Positions 11,564 to 25,239 of a stretch of DNA of 64,000 bases are shown here, in pieces. The stretch comes from Formicarius rufipectus (lineage: Eukaryota > Chordata > Aves > Passeriformes > Formicariidae): NCBI GenBank assembly GCA_013399695.1, contig VXAU01001100.1, forward strand, positions 682,001 through 746,000, given 5' to 3'. The position numbers and the translations under genes are program-made. Every line of letters begins with the position of its first letter. The first letter of the stretch is position 1. The notes beneath the pieces are model-generated. The model saw only the letters and a program-made list of their open reading frames with translations. It had not been told where the DNA came from and made no database searches.

Positions 11564-14500
11564 GAAAACCTTGGTTTAATTCACTGGTTTAAGTTCTATA
11601 ATACTGTACGTTTCGTTTAGTCGAAATGAACTTAAGAAAAATAGTAATTTCAAGGAGCAGCTGCCAAGTTACTACTTCTGTTAAAACAGCAAATTACACT
11701 TTCAGTTACCCTTAAAAGAGAATTAAGACTTGGTAAGCAGTAAGGGAAAATCATCTCCAATTACTATTTTGCAACTTGCAATTAATCACACAGGTGCACA
11801 TTGCTTTAGAACTGGAAAAGAAAAAAGCAGTGCCAAACAGTTTGAAGGTTTGGAGAGTATACTTAGGTAGAGATCATTTGAATCAAAACATTTGTACTTT
11901 CGTATTACATAGAGAAAGCATACGCCTGTGTTCAGAGAAGTTACAGTGAAGGCCTGTATATACACACACTATAACATATATCTGCAACTCCTCCTATTTC
12001 CTAACATTCACTGTATTATAAAGTTACCAGTGTTTGTCAATGAAAATCTCCACACACTCACCTCCAATACAAGAGAGAGAAAAATGCACATTAAAAACAT
12101 GCACTGCCCATGTAGGATTTGGCAATATATGCTGAGAGCTTCAAGCTGAAGAAAGATTTGCAGAACTGTGCTTCCCAGTATCAACATCCCTGCTGTGAAA
12201 GCCTTATCCTGCTGCTGTTGAAACAGTTTATGGAAACATACAAAACAACCTCTTTTGCCTTCAGTTCAAACACTACCTCAACCTGAGTCAATTTTCTACT
12301 CCAGCCAAGGCTCAACGATGATGTTAGAAAACAAGTGCCTTCAGCTATCATTTAGTCTGGATGACACAAGAGAATAAAAGCCAGTTTATCCTCAAGACAG
12401 AATCTGACCTGACAAATCCAGACACCTTGAGTCAGTGGTACAGGTGTCACAGCTATTTTTCAAATATCAAAACTAGAGCCCTCTTAAGTGACTCATTCAC
12501 AGTCAGTTATTTACATGCAATCCTGTCTGAAAGTCAGCACTCTAGACTGGAAACTCACCTCTGCTCTGTTACCTGTAGTACTCAGTAACAGCACTGTAAC
12601 GGAATAAATGCTTTCCCTGTGTTTCACAGGCAGATCCTTTCAGCACTGCATGGTGCCATTCTTCATAACGAATATGTTCATAGCCCTTTTCTTATCATGG
12701 TTTCTTTTCTGTTCAAGAGGAACTTTAAGGAAAATGGTCTGTCCTAGTGGAGCTTCCAAAATACATTTAAAATATAATCTTGAATGACTTTAACATTTTC
12801 TTTTTGCTGACGGCTACACCTTGTCCCAGGACCTTTATTTTCAGGATACAAGTATTGCAGAAACTGTTTCTTTTTGGTATACTCCTTTATGGTAATTTAA
12901 ATAACATGTTGGAAAGCAAGGAACTGGTATGCCCATGGCTCCAACTTCATGCCACAAGCAGAAGCAAATGACCTGTTTAAAATCCCTGTTGCCCTCACTT
13001 TGAACCCTGGGTGTTATAGCACACAGAGCTGTGGTTTGATACTACAGGGCAGGCAGGAACTTGATGGTGAAACAGATAAGCAAATGCAATCTCTATTTTT
13101 TTCCTTTAAAAATAGATTTAGATAATTCAAAAAAGCTCTAGATGCTTAATTTAAAAAATTTCAGATCAAAGAAGTAATTTTCAGCAGAACATTGCTGTAT
13201 TGAAACGTGTGAACGAAGATCAATCAAGCTATTGAGACATCTTAGTAGCTATAGTACTGCTGTGTATATACTGTACTTTTTAAGCCTGACACAACAGGTA
13301 GTCGAAAAAAAGAGACTACTCTATGTCTTTTGAGCAAATTATTTTGTGCACCATGATCTTTATTCAGTGTTGGAGGCATGAGGTAGAAAAAAAGCAGGAG
13401 GGCCTCCATTGCCAAAATGAAGCTGGATGAAATTGCTCTTGGCTTTGCAATCTTCTTTCCAGACGGGGTGGTACACTGTTTACTTATTATCAGCAGATCT
13501 CAGGTGTCACTGAGCTCCATCGTGGGGTGAAGAAGGCAGGACCAAGAGGCTCCCCCAGTGCCTATTCTGCAAGTAGAGTAGTTCCTTCTCCTTTCTTAAT
13601 TTGCAGGCAGCACAGTTGAGTTTCACAGCCAAGATCAGGAATACACCATCATGTAGCATCCCTTAGGTTGTCTAGCTCACAGACAAAGAAGGATGAGCTG
13701 ATATTGCTTCCTGTCCCTGAGGAAGTCTTAGCTGCCTGAGCGAAGGGACGAAGTCAGCTTACACAGGAGGCACAGGCTGAAGGAGGGGGGAAGACAAAGT
13801 GCCACAAAGGAAAGGCAGGTTTAATGAACTGTTAGAATCTGATTAGAGGCTAATGTCCCTTTTAGTGCTTTGTACCAATTTACAGCTGATATACTTGAAC
13901 CATTTTTCCCCACCGGCTGTGATAAACTCATTAGTTTTAAAAATGCCAGCTAACCAGAGCCTTTAAAGTTTAAAACTGATAAATCATGAAAACCTGACTA
14001 GTACATGTACCATTTAACACATTTACATTTAACTAAATTTTCATAATGTTCACTTCTTTTGTTCTCTAAAAATCTCATTTCTTAAAGGCAGCCTTTCGAG
14101 TGCTGGTCTGAAGAGCAAATGCTCTGGCTGTAAGCAGCTCTGACTTTTGGGTAATTCATAATTCAGAGTAGCAATAATCACAGGAGTAAATTCTTTCCAA
14201 AATACTTGATCCCTTCTGCATTTATAAGCGGAAGTACATTGTGTGACACATCCTGGGAGGCCACTGCCAAGTAGATCCAATCTGTGTGCTACTAGCACAG
14301 GCATAATACATTCAGCTCCAAAGTCATCCAGAGAGTTGATCTCTCCTGACTGCATTCTCCTGCCATAGCCAGTTTTGCATGGCAGTATGTTCAAAGCCGT
14401 GCTGCAAATAGGATGCAACTGTCGAGGTTTGCATACAGTGGGCTGTCACCTAAGGAAAAAGGGCTTGACTCATTCTCAGAGGGGCTGGATGTGTGAATTG

Positions 14501-17500
14501 AGTTCTCCCAGGCGCCTCTAAGGTCAGGCAAGCAGATGGAGCATCCACATCTGAGTGATGCCAGGCTGCTCCAGTGCCCCACGTTAACTGATTACACTCA
14601 TGAGACCCACCTTCTGTCAGTGAGAAGGGATTGGTGGCATGATGTATTGAGTCAATGAATTATTTAGGCCACAGTCCTCTCCTGGCTCACTCAATCATCT
14701 TCATCAACTGTGGTAGCTAACTTCCAGCTCCCAAAACTGCCCAGATGAAGGTTACCTAAATTCATAGGACAGTCCTTCCTCCTCTATTCTCCCACCTCAA
14801 CTCTCCCGGTGGACTCCAGTTACCCATCTAGGTAAAACACACAGCAGATGTAGGTCCTAAACTGGGCATATAATCAAGCCAAGCATTACATGACCTTACT
14901 AAAACATCTGTTCTCTTGGATAAGTAATTCATCCTAAAAGAGATCACTCTCCCTTTCTCAGTGCCATCCACTGGAACCTTTCACTAATCACTTTCAGACA
15001 TTTATTCCCTTGAAACACTAATTAAAAATAACCATACCTAGGTCTGTCCATATGGGCAACTGCTATTAGAGCAGTTGTTACAGAAAACAGATAAGCTTTG
15101 AAGTTTACATGCTCTTCTAAGAAGCTATGGAAATTGGCTTAATAACCAGTATCTTACCCCTCCCTCAAAGACCTACATTTTCAGTACAGCACCACTGCAA
15201 CTGTAACTGGTATTTTTTTTATGAGGATGACTTCCTGTAGCAACTTTTAATGAATTTGATCTTCAGCTACTTTAGAGGAACAAAAACCCCAAAACCTCAT
15301 TATCTCATCCTGATACAACACCCCCATCCCCAGCAGCCTGTAGTGTTTATTTCATTACAAATTACACTATTAGGATATTTGGCTCTATCCACAAGAAGGG
15401 CTAAGGTTTTGTAGCCAAGTTGCTAATTTGACCAAGCCATACATTCTGCGAATCACACTGCAAACTTTTAACAATCACAGAGGAGCTGGTGCCACTCTCC
15501 TGTCCTGAAACACTGCCAAAGACATCCCTAAACCCACTTCATAATTTCTTCTAAGCAAAGATGACAGAAACCACACATCCCCATCCCACATCACAATTGT
15601 GTCTCTCACTCTCCGAGATTTTTGCATCTAGCTGCTCAATACTACAGCATGACAGGCCCAACACCATGCAACACCAGGAAGAAAGCAGTGAGCACAGGCT
15701 TCGGAGCACCCAGAAAACTCACACGTCCCATTTCCTGCATGGACTGACATACATTAGCTTCCTTACTTCTCAGTTCATTTCATGAACACAAGCAATATAC
15801 AGAGGCAAGGTGGATGATGCTAGCTACTGCTGTCAGTAATAAAAGTTACAGGCTTTCTTACTCACACCAAAGAATTGCACGCTGCCAACGCAAAGCTACT
15901 GATGGTTCTGCCTTTCCCATGACAACCTATAATGTTCAGCTGATAATTCAAAGCTTCATAACTGGTGGCTTGACCTTTGCCATCTACCAGATGCCCACTC
16001 CACCACTGTTGCATTTCTCCTCAACAAACGAGGGGAAGAACAGACTATAGGAAAGCTTAGGGGCTGAAATAAAGACAAAAACATCACTTATGAGGTACCA
16101 TCACAGGCAAAATGGCACTGAATTGGGAAAAATTAATTTACTGCCAATTAGAGTTGGATAGAAATACAGATATTTCTTTATGAAAATAAAGATAAAACCT
16201 AAAGATCTCTAGCCACCCCTCCCTTCTGCCTACACCCAACTTCATCCCAGCTCTTCCTTTACTTTACTGTACAAACTTAACTTCTAACATAACACACTTT
16301 TGAGAAATGAAGTATCAGCTGAGGGAAGAGCAGTTTCAAATCCAACATTCAAGATGCAGTAACAATTTCAAGTTCAAGAGAGAACGCTTGAACAGCTAAG
16401 AGCAAAGTGCAACCCTTAGGCAGTCTCCCTGTCCCAAAGCTATGACATATAAGTTTTCTGGCCTCATCATCTATTATTTTTACACAAGTTTTCTGCACAT
16501 GTAGTAATTCCTTAATTCATCACTATGTTCTTATTTTATGGTTCAAATATCTGGAATAATTTTTTTTGTAACAATGTCCTCGACAGCTCATAGACATGAA
16601 TATTTAAGTCTTTCTTCTTTATATAAATATCTTAGAAATATTACTGAACTAACTGTGAAGTAATTTACATCACTTATATGCCCTACCAATAAGATTACCT
16701 TATTGGTTTTTCTGAACATGCATACCTAAATTCATATTATTCTCATTACACATTACTACAGTGAAGTTATTCATCAGCCAAAGCAAGAGACAGTATAACA
16801 CATCAGAACGAAAAAACCTGAAGTGCTCCATTCAAGGCAAAGTTTTTGAAGACATGACAAACTTTTAAGGATATGACTAGTTTTCTAAAGTGTGAAAGTG
16901 TTTTTTCCTCTTAGTTAGGGATAATAGAAAAATCAAACATTACCATCCCTTATCAATTATAACAATCTCCCTAAGGAGAATCACTCAATTGTCAACTACC
17001 CCAGTTTCCTAAAGACCTTTATATACTATACAATGAGATTTGTTTGTCACTTCAATGCAGTTCTCTCTAGTATGAAGCATACTGGTTAACATTGCCACAG
17101 TACGTACAACAGCTTTATTCCAAAAGGTGGAGCAAACAACTATTTGATAAAATGAAAGTACGTTTATGTGGCTAGAGGATAATCACTCAGTCCGGAGTTC
17201 TGCCAGGGAATCAAGGGTAACAGCCCATGTCTTGCCATAAGATCTCCATCATACATAATTATGTCTACAGCTGTGTAAAACGTTCATTATGAAAGCACAG
17301 ATTCTGGTAGTTCTTCATTTTACTTCGAACTTGAATTTCCAGTCAAATTCACCAGAAAAGTATAGGCTGCATCAATTGATGCATCCAAGGAAAGCCATAA
17401 CAGTTTCCTGAGGAAAAAAGTGAAGTAAAGCCTTAGATTTCATACTTCTTTCACATGAAACTGCGTGGAGCTAATTCAAGTCCATTCCAATTCAAAATGA

Positions 17501-18714
17501 AATTCACTTAGTGAGAAGGGACATGGACGTGCATCAGCATGGCATCCAGTGAACAGATCTAAAGCTGTCCAGGAAGGCTTCTGAGTGTGGTCTCATACTA
17601 CAATTGTGCATGCCAGGTAGAGCCCAGACCTCAGTAGCAGCTCTGACTTGGTGCTGTCAATGCCCGAGAGGAAAGTGCAAAGGTTGGCCTTCAGCTCACA
17701 CTGTCCAGCTGAGATTCTCATCTCACGTACCAGACCATGCCCAGTGGTATCCCAGTGCTACCACCACAAAGATGTACACATGCAACACAAGCTTCTTGAA
17801 TTTCTAGTCTAGTGCCTAGATCTCTTGGAAGAAAATAACACTAATTTTGAAGACAGCAGACTTTCCGAGGCTATGAAGTATTCAAATCCCTAAGGATGCA
17901 GTTTTGCTGTAATTTGCTATATTTTTACAAATCTGTCTTCAGGGAAAGAGTTCAAGTCCAGAGAACATTCAGTGAAGAGAACCAAGATCCCAAATTTGCT
18001 GCTAAGGTCTTTTTTGTTACTTTGGGTTTAAATTAGTTTTAGGGAATATAAATAGAACCAAAGAGATGTGGTCAGCTTCCAGGTGACAAAGGAGTGTCAA
18101 GTGCACTGGCAACTAGAGGCCAATCTGCTATTTCTCAGACTCAGCAGGCAAACCTGTCAGCTTCAACAGCTTAAAATCCCTTTACATCAGCTCTGCTCTT
18201 CTGCCAGTTTTAGCTGCATCCAAAAAGAATTATCCATCTTTCCTACAGTATAGGGTCCAGACACAATGTTACAAGTAACAGTACTTGCACCAGACTCACA
18301 CTCAACTTTTATCAACATTAATAGCTTTGTTGTTTTCCTTCTGATACAACATTAACAGAGTATTTGAGCTTTTGTGAATACCAATGGATTCCTTAAGTAT
18401 TTGTGGATTTTCTTTGCCTTACAATTAAAAGTCATGAGTTACAAAAAAGCCTAACACTCCTTCCTTCCCCCACCCCGAAAAAAACCCAACAAAGGACAGT
18501 CAAAAACGTGTCATCATTTAACATACTTTAAAAAGGGTATGTGTGGAAAAAGCATGAATACATTTATCTTTACACAAATTTTCAAAAGACATCTTTTCAG
18601 AACACCTGATGATACAGCACAGTAAAATAAACTACAGTTTCTCCTTCGAGTTTTTTTTAAGTACAGACAAGTAGTAAAGACTACTATCAAATGAAAATTC
18701 CTGACTTTATCCAC

Positions 18715-18762
18715 AAAAAAAAAAAAAAAAAAAAAAAAANNNNNNNNNNNNNNNNNNNNNNN
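18715..18762. other. A25 homopolymer followed by a 23-N assembly gap
   Basis: A-run at 18715-18739 running straight into N at 18740-18762. The gap most likely reflects failure to read through the homopolymer. No LINE or processed-pseudogene body was seen upstream of the run. Confidence 0.95.
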
Positions 18763-18946
18763 ATTAGTAATTGCCCTAAATTGCCACTTTTCCTTGACCA
18801 CTGTTGTACGACAAGTGATTTCAAAAAACTACTGCTCAATTTTCAAAGTAGTTCTCCACTATCTTATGTCAACTGTCCTTGAGTTTGGAGAAGAGTTTAA
18901 AGAAGAGTTTGAAGAATGTGGCTTAAAATTAAAAACAAACCCTGCC

Positions 18947-18961
18947 AAAAAAAAAAAAAAA
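18947..18961. repeat. A15 homopolymer
   Basis: Uninterrupted A-run 185 bases after the 18740-18762 gap. Confidence 0.95.
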
Positions 18962-21007
18962 CTGCAACAGCAAATATAATAGCATTTTTCTAGTCCTACA
19001 TTGATCAAATTGCTAAAGCACATATTAAAGGTTATCATTATTATTTTGTTGTTGCCTCAACTATTAACATCAAGAGGGAAAACATTATATGAACAGTTAG
19101 CAGGAACAGTTTTCAGTCAGGTTTTCATTCAAGAGGGCCCCTATCCTTTGCCTTTACAAAAAGCTTAAATCAAAGTTTAGATAATCAGAAAGTAAATCTC
19201 AGGTCACAACATAAACTTTTGGTGCTACAAGGAATATGTGACACCAGTAAAGTCTCAGGAGAATAATTCTATCACCTGACAAATCCTGCTGTCTCTGTTG
19301 TCTGAATTGTGACTATTTTGTATTTGCAGAGCAAATGAATAATATTGAGTGGCATTGCCCAAGAGTCTTACCAGTAAATACAAAATGACTAAAATTTTAC
19401 CTGTCTGCATCTCCTCTGGTCAGAAAATTAGCTGCTGAAAGCACAGGGAGCTGGTTGGCATACTTTCCCCACATGTGCCAACGTGCAAAGTCTGCTTTCA
19501 TGAAGACATCTACAACATGAGCCCTGTACACTGGAGAATTAAGGGAACACTTAGCATACAGCAGTAGCCACAGTTTAGTCCAAAATTCGTGCACGGGATG
19601 TCATGTGGCAGGCCAAACATAGCTGCTCTTTGGCAGTAAGAGATCTACAGGATCTGCCTGGCACCATCGCAGAGCCCCAGAAACTGTCACAGTTCATGTA
19701 CAAAGTCACAGATACAACAGTCAGTAAGAGATGAAACTAAAAGCATTCTTTCAACGGCCCTATTTCAGCTGCTAGGAAGAGCTGTGACCACAGGCTTTTC
19801 CTCAGAAGCACAGTGCCTGTGTTAGCAAAAGCACATAGGAAGAACATTTGATTCATGCACGGGCCAAAATAACACAGGAATAATTACATAAAGCTGACCG
19901 ATTGCACGCTTTGATGAAGAAGTCAGACTATTTACCAGATAGTAAGCATTACTCCATTACCTTTTGCACAGCACCTTACACGCACATGGAGGAACAGCCA
20001 TTACATTATACACTTCTGACCACGGAGCAAACGTACTGTTTATTCTGATATGTGAAAAGAAAGAGTGTACGCTCTGATGAAATTCCCATTTAACACCCTG
20101 CCCCAAACCAGTCTCTCCTCTATTTAACAACAGTTTGAGGTTTACAGTTCCCCACAGGTTTCAGTGCAACCTACTCAGAAAATACTAGTATTAGAGCTGA
20201 TAAAGCTGATGAGCAGTACTTAGTACATTTAAAAAAAAAAGAGAAAACTGACTTCTGTTCTCTTAGTGAATGAAACATAATGCACTTCAATTCACGAGCA
20301 AGAATTTCTAAGCACCCACCAAATACGAGAAGAAACTGTATAGAGTAACATACTGCTCTCAGTCTGCTCACATCAACTTCAAGATAAAAACTGACACCTG
20401 ACTACTCACAAGAGATACTGTCTTACCCAAAACAGAATGACCAAAACGCTCATGTACAAAACTGTCAAATTAGATTCCACAAGCAATAAATTATGGTGGA
20501 ATAAGGTCCATTTTAAAGGCAATTATAATTAAGTGTTAAGCATTTTTAATTAACAAGTTTTAAATGCTGCCAACACACACATCCCAATTTCTCAAAGTAT
20601 GATTCCTCAAACATGTTTAAAAAAGAACTCCACTGCACAGCAACAAAATTACTGCTAATAATTAAAACAACCACACAGTTCAAGATAAAAGAGTATTTTA
20701 AGCAATACGGATAGAGCCATAAAAATTACAGAAAAACATCAGAAAGAGATATATGAGTAGCATATACAGTACTAAATTAACAGATGCTTTGAACTTTCAT
20801 TATAACTTCCTTAAAATGCAGAGATATCAACTTTGCTGTATACAGCCAATCAAATTAGGCAGACACATTAAATTTAAGGTTATAAAAAGAATACATGAGC
20901 GTGCATCTAGGCAAAAGATGAGCTAATGAGTAATTGATTTATAACACATTATTTTACAGCATGAAATATAATGGGAAAACTGGGGGAACAATGAATGCTA
21001 TAACCAA

Positions 21008-22260
21008 TCTATTTTTTTTCCTAGGATTTCAGGATAATTTAGGTGGGAAGGCTTCTCACCATGTCTCCAGTCCAAGCATCTGCTCAAAGCAGGTGCAACT
21101 CTAGAGGTCAGAACAGGCTGCTCAGGGTTATGCCATTGCATGTCAGGTCTTAACAACCTCAAAAGAATGGAGATGGCACAACCTGCTCAATCAGGCAACA
21201 GACCAAGTGGGGGGTGGGGGGAAGGGTTTTCTCCACACCCAGCCTGACCAATGCTTTTAATGTATTGTCTCTCATTCTCCTATCACATGCAGATATGAAA
21301 TGACCAAGAGCCGCTCAAGTCCATTCATCAGTTTCTGCCCATCTGACAGTGCATCCACCCAGGCTGTAATAACTAACTCAGACACAACAACATTGTTGGA
21401 GACATCAATGAAAGCCATGCAGAAGCTGAGGTGAATGGTGTTTACTTCTCTACCTTCAAGCACTACTCCTGCCACTTTATGCTGCAGATGGCAATCAGGT
21501 GGGTCAGGCATGCTTTATCCTGGGTGATTTCCTGCTCACTGTTCCCAGACACCTTCTCCTCCATGGTGCCCAGAATTCTGTTCCCAGATGACTCACTCTA
21601 TGATTTATTTTAATATGGATTGCTCTGTAGTGACCCAGTTAGCCCTTCTGAATTTATCTGAAGAGGGGCGCACCACTTTCTTTCATCAAGTCGTAAGGGA
21701 TCTCCTGTGGTCTCCAGCACCTTTCAAGCATGGTAGTGAAGGGTGCCACAGGAACATCATCCAGCTCCCTCAGCACCCATGCATGCAGTCAGGTGGTTCC
21801 CACCAGCTTGTGTGGGTTGACTCCTCTCATTCATGACTGGTGGTCCTGCTTCTTGAACCTTGTTAGTAAGCTCTGAGAAAGCCACGCAGGTGAAGGCCAA
21901 CGCTCAGAAGGGAAGTACCTCGGCTTTGTCAGTGTTCACTGCCAATAACTCAGCCACTGATCCATATTTTCCTCACCCAGCCTTTCTTTTTACTGCTCAA
22001 GTAGTGATAGAAGCTCTTGTTGGTGTCTTTGGTATTCCCTACAAGTCTGAATATCCCGGCTGAGCTTTGGCTTTTCAGACACCATCCCTGTGTTCTTGTA
22101 CAGTATTTCTGTGTTCATCCCTTGTAGCATGTCCCTGCTTCCACCCCCTGCGTACTAGTATCAATGGGTTTCGCACTAGCAGCCGTGATATCCCCACAGA
22201 GAAAAGCTGGTCTCATGACAAGCCTGCTTGTCTGATGATCTGGAAATTCCTTCAGAAACA
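21008..22260 (-). mobile_element. Old, internally deleted CR1 LINE (pol region and 3' end)
   Basis: The plus strand shows a worn CR1 3' end in reverse (CATCTGCTCAAAGCAGGTGC near 21077, GAGATGGCACAACCTGCTC near 21170). It is followed by antisense CR1 ORF2 stretches: ACAACAACATTGTTGGAGAC (near 21386), GTGGGTCAGGCATGCTTTAT (near 21500), CCAGCTTGTGTGGGTTGAC (near 21804) and GATAGAAGCTCTTGTTGGTG (near 22007). The order is that of a reversed CR1, but the segment for the RT catalytic box and ORF2 C-terminus, expected between about 21200 and 21300, is missing. It is either one element with a deletion or two fragments. Many substitutions and stops make it much older than the 25.2- and 38-kb copies. 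The right boundary is uncertain by about 150 bases. Confidence 0.75.
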
Positions 22261-25226
22261 ACTGGACTCTTCTATAGATTTATCAGGAGCTATCTATCAA
22301 GCATCAAAATACAGATACAACCTCTGGTTAAGGAAGTATTTGTGCCCTACACTTTTTGCAAGCTTGGAAGATGTACACAGGCAATACTATCACTCACATA
22401 ACAGCTTTGCTACATCTTTCCCCTAAGCATCCATTATTGACTAGGAAGTAGATAAAGCAGACGGCCATTTGCTCTAACAGAAAACAGCCACATTCTATGT
22501 ATTTTCTTTAAGCATAATACATACCAAAAACATGAAAGAAACCAGCTCTAAATCAAAGCATTCCAGTCTCAAGAGCTGCACTCCAGAATGAACTGACGTT
22601 CTTCTGCCAAGTACCAGGTAGGGATCACTGCCAAAAAGGGACCTCAAGCTAGGGAGTCCATGGTCTAGTCTCCTGCAGGATTCTAGTCCCTGACATTTAT
22701 TCCAGACGTAAATGAGATGGACAGCACATGGCATCTACAGCTCAGCATGGACTTCAAATAATACCTTCAGAGCCCTCTGCCTTGGCTCCCCTCACTCACT
22801 ACTCTATCGCAGAAAATGCAGCAATACAGCCTGCCCCGTGTGTACTACTGTTTCTGGCTGGTTTCATGACCGGCAAAAATCATGGTAAACAACAGCAGCT
22901 GGCAAAGCCCCAGCATACTACAAGTACTGTTGCTCTCACTGAAATATACATGATACTGAAGTATTACACCAAGCTACACAATAAAACTGTACATTTCTAC
23001 CTGCTGCTGAACTCCACCTTGTATCAGAGGTGCCCTCTGCAAAAGCATTTGACAGAATCGTGTGCCTGCTAAGTGTGTCCTGCTGGGTCTTTAGATCCTC
23101 ATTAGTGTTAAGTCAGAGCACCTGATTATATATTGCACAGCAGGAATATCTAATAAAGTATTGTTATTTGCAGCATCCTTTTAGTAACACTCCCTTTTAA
23201 AATGTATAGTGACCTTACCCATATCAAGGCTTTTGAGAAATAATGCACTGAGATAATTGGTTGTTTGGCAACATACATAGCCTTTAGAGCATGTGTCAAG
23301 CCCCAAGTCATATTAATATATTTAACATTTCTCATTAGGACATAAAAAGCAATTGTGCCTGTATAAATTACGTATTTATTCCAAACACATGGCATAGTTA
23401 CACTGCGTAAAATGATGAAAACGATTTCCTGTCCACATTAGCTATGTCTCACATAGACTAAAATGCTTTTATTAGATTTACTTTGCACCACAAGAATTGG
23501 ATGGGTTAAGCTGCTCATATTTTTAAGCAACAATCTCTGTATAAACAGAGTGTTATGTGTACTGCACCTCCCTGAAGATATCTGGACCACTAATATTAAT
23601 AATATGACAAACTGCCTCCATTATTATTCAGGATGCTGAAATTCAACAAACATTACTAAAATATTCTGACCACTAAAATCACAGCCACGGTGGTTTTAAG
23701 TCCAGTGTTTATCAGACACTGAATGATGCTGGACACAAATCTGGTGAGCGATTCTCTCAATCAAGGTAAATGATTTACAAGAATGCTTTCCTCATTGAAA
23801 GCTCATGCCAAGTCGCCAATTCACGTGTAAAGTAAAAAAGAAGTTCGAGAACTTTTTCAGGAAAATATGCATTCTAGTAAAAAAATCATTCCTTGTGGGA
23901 CTTAAGTTTGAAAAGTGTGTCAGACACCCAGCTTACGTTTTGATATGAAAAGAACCAAAGCTATGCCATTGTTGGTGCTGTTTAAGATGTCCATCCACTG
24001 GTTGAACACAATCACGACAGAGCTTCCATTCAATCTTTGTGTGCATGTATACACCTTATGTATGTGGAGGTATACTTTACATTGTCTGAAGATATCAATA
24101 AATTCATAAAGTATTACAGAAAAAAAGTACAGTAATTTTATCACCTGTTTGGTGACAGGAATAATAAATTACACACTCTTAACTGAAATTTGTGGAAGCC
24201 TACCATCAATTACTTTTAGGTTTAAAATAGTCTCCAAAACATTCAGGTGGGGCTTTCAGTTTTTTGTTGTTTAGAAAATTTTGACGGGTTTATTCTTGTT
24301 AGTTTTCATTTTGGAGCTGTTTTTTTCTGGGTTTTTTTGTTTGTTTGTTTTTGTTTTTTTAAATTACAACTGTGAGTGGTCGTTTGCCTGAAAAAGAACA
24401 AAACTCAAAATTTATCTGCAACCTGAAAGAATACTTGCAAAATGAGTGGATTAGATCTATTATTTTAAAACACAACGTAAGTATTAACATACAAATTAAG
24501 TATGGGAAGAAAAAAAAGTTGTATCACCATTCAACTGTGAAGAACTACTACATTAATTCAAGAGGTCACTGGTAATACTGTTACAACTATACGTAATTAT
24601 CACGTCCTGTAGAACCCTACTCAGCCAAAGCAAGCCAAACAATCCTTCCCATTCTGCCATACAAATGCTTTAGGGTCAGATACACAGGTTTATGCCTGGA
24701 TTGGATAATGTTTTTTGAAGCTTTCTGAGGTGGATACTACTAAGTACTTCACACGCTCATCACGTTGGATGGCCTACAAAGAGGTTAGGAACATGTGACC
24801 ACAAAGGGCAGAAACTTGGCTGACTATCTGGAACATTCCCCAGTGTTCAAAGCAGTCCAAACTAATGCGGGATGGAAATGCCCAGCATCGCTCCCTTCTA
24901 ACAAGAAATACAGGCTCAACGTGTGAGAAGCATTCTTGAGCTGCCATCTCAGAAAAAACTGAAGGAGGAAAGCACTTTCATGGCACAACACAAGCAGTAG
25001 ATGCTTACTCTTTGGAATTCCTTTAGAGTTTGTATAACTTGTAAACTTTTCCAACTGAAAGCTTCAGGATATTTAACTAAATGAACAACAGTTTAACAAA
25101 ACAACCACAGTCATGCTAGCCAGCATTTACATTCCTTTGCAAATGCAACAATATTTCAGCCACACACAGAAAAACACCCTTTTTTTCCTGGCTTACTAGA
25201 TATGCACAAATGTCAAATTGTACCCT

Positions 25227-25239
25227 CAAATGCTGGTAA
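25227..25239 (+). repeat. Left direct repeat flanking the 25.2-kb CR1
   Basis: CAAATGCTGGTAA, identical to 26931-26943. A nearby TGTAC precedes each copy, so the original duplication may be longer. The right end overlaps codons compatible with CR1 (GKLVT), so part of the match could be microhomology used at integration. Confidence 0.7.

Noticed and set aside
14050..14418. 122-codon minus-strand ORF in intron 2
   Set aside because: No known motif, no exon-like splice pair and a length expected by chance in this composition.
18660..18970. Possible processed pseudogene ending in poly(A) at 18715
   Set aside because: No coding homology upstream, no target-site duplication, and the run abuts an assembly gap.
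22067..22426. 119-codon plus-strand ORF
   Set aside because: Lies largely on the antisense of the 21-22 kb CR1 relic.
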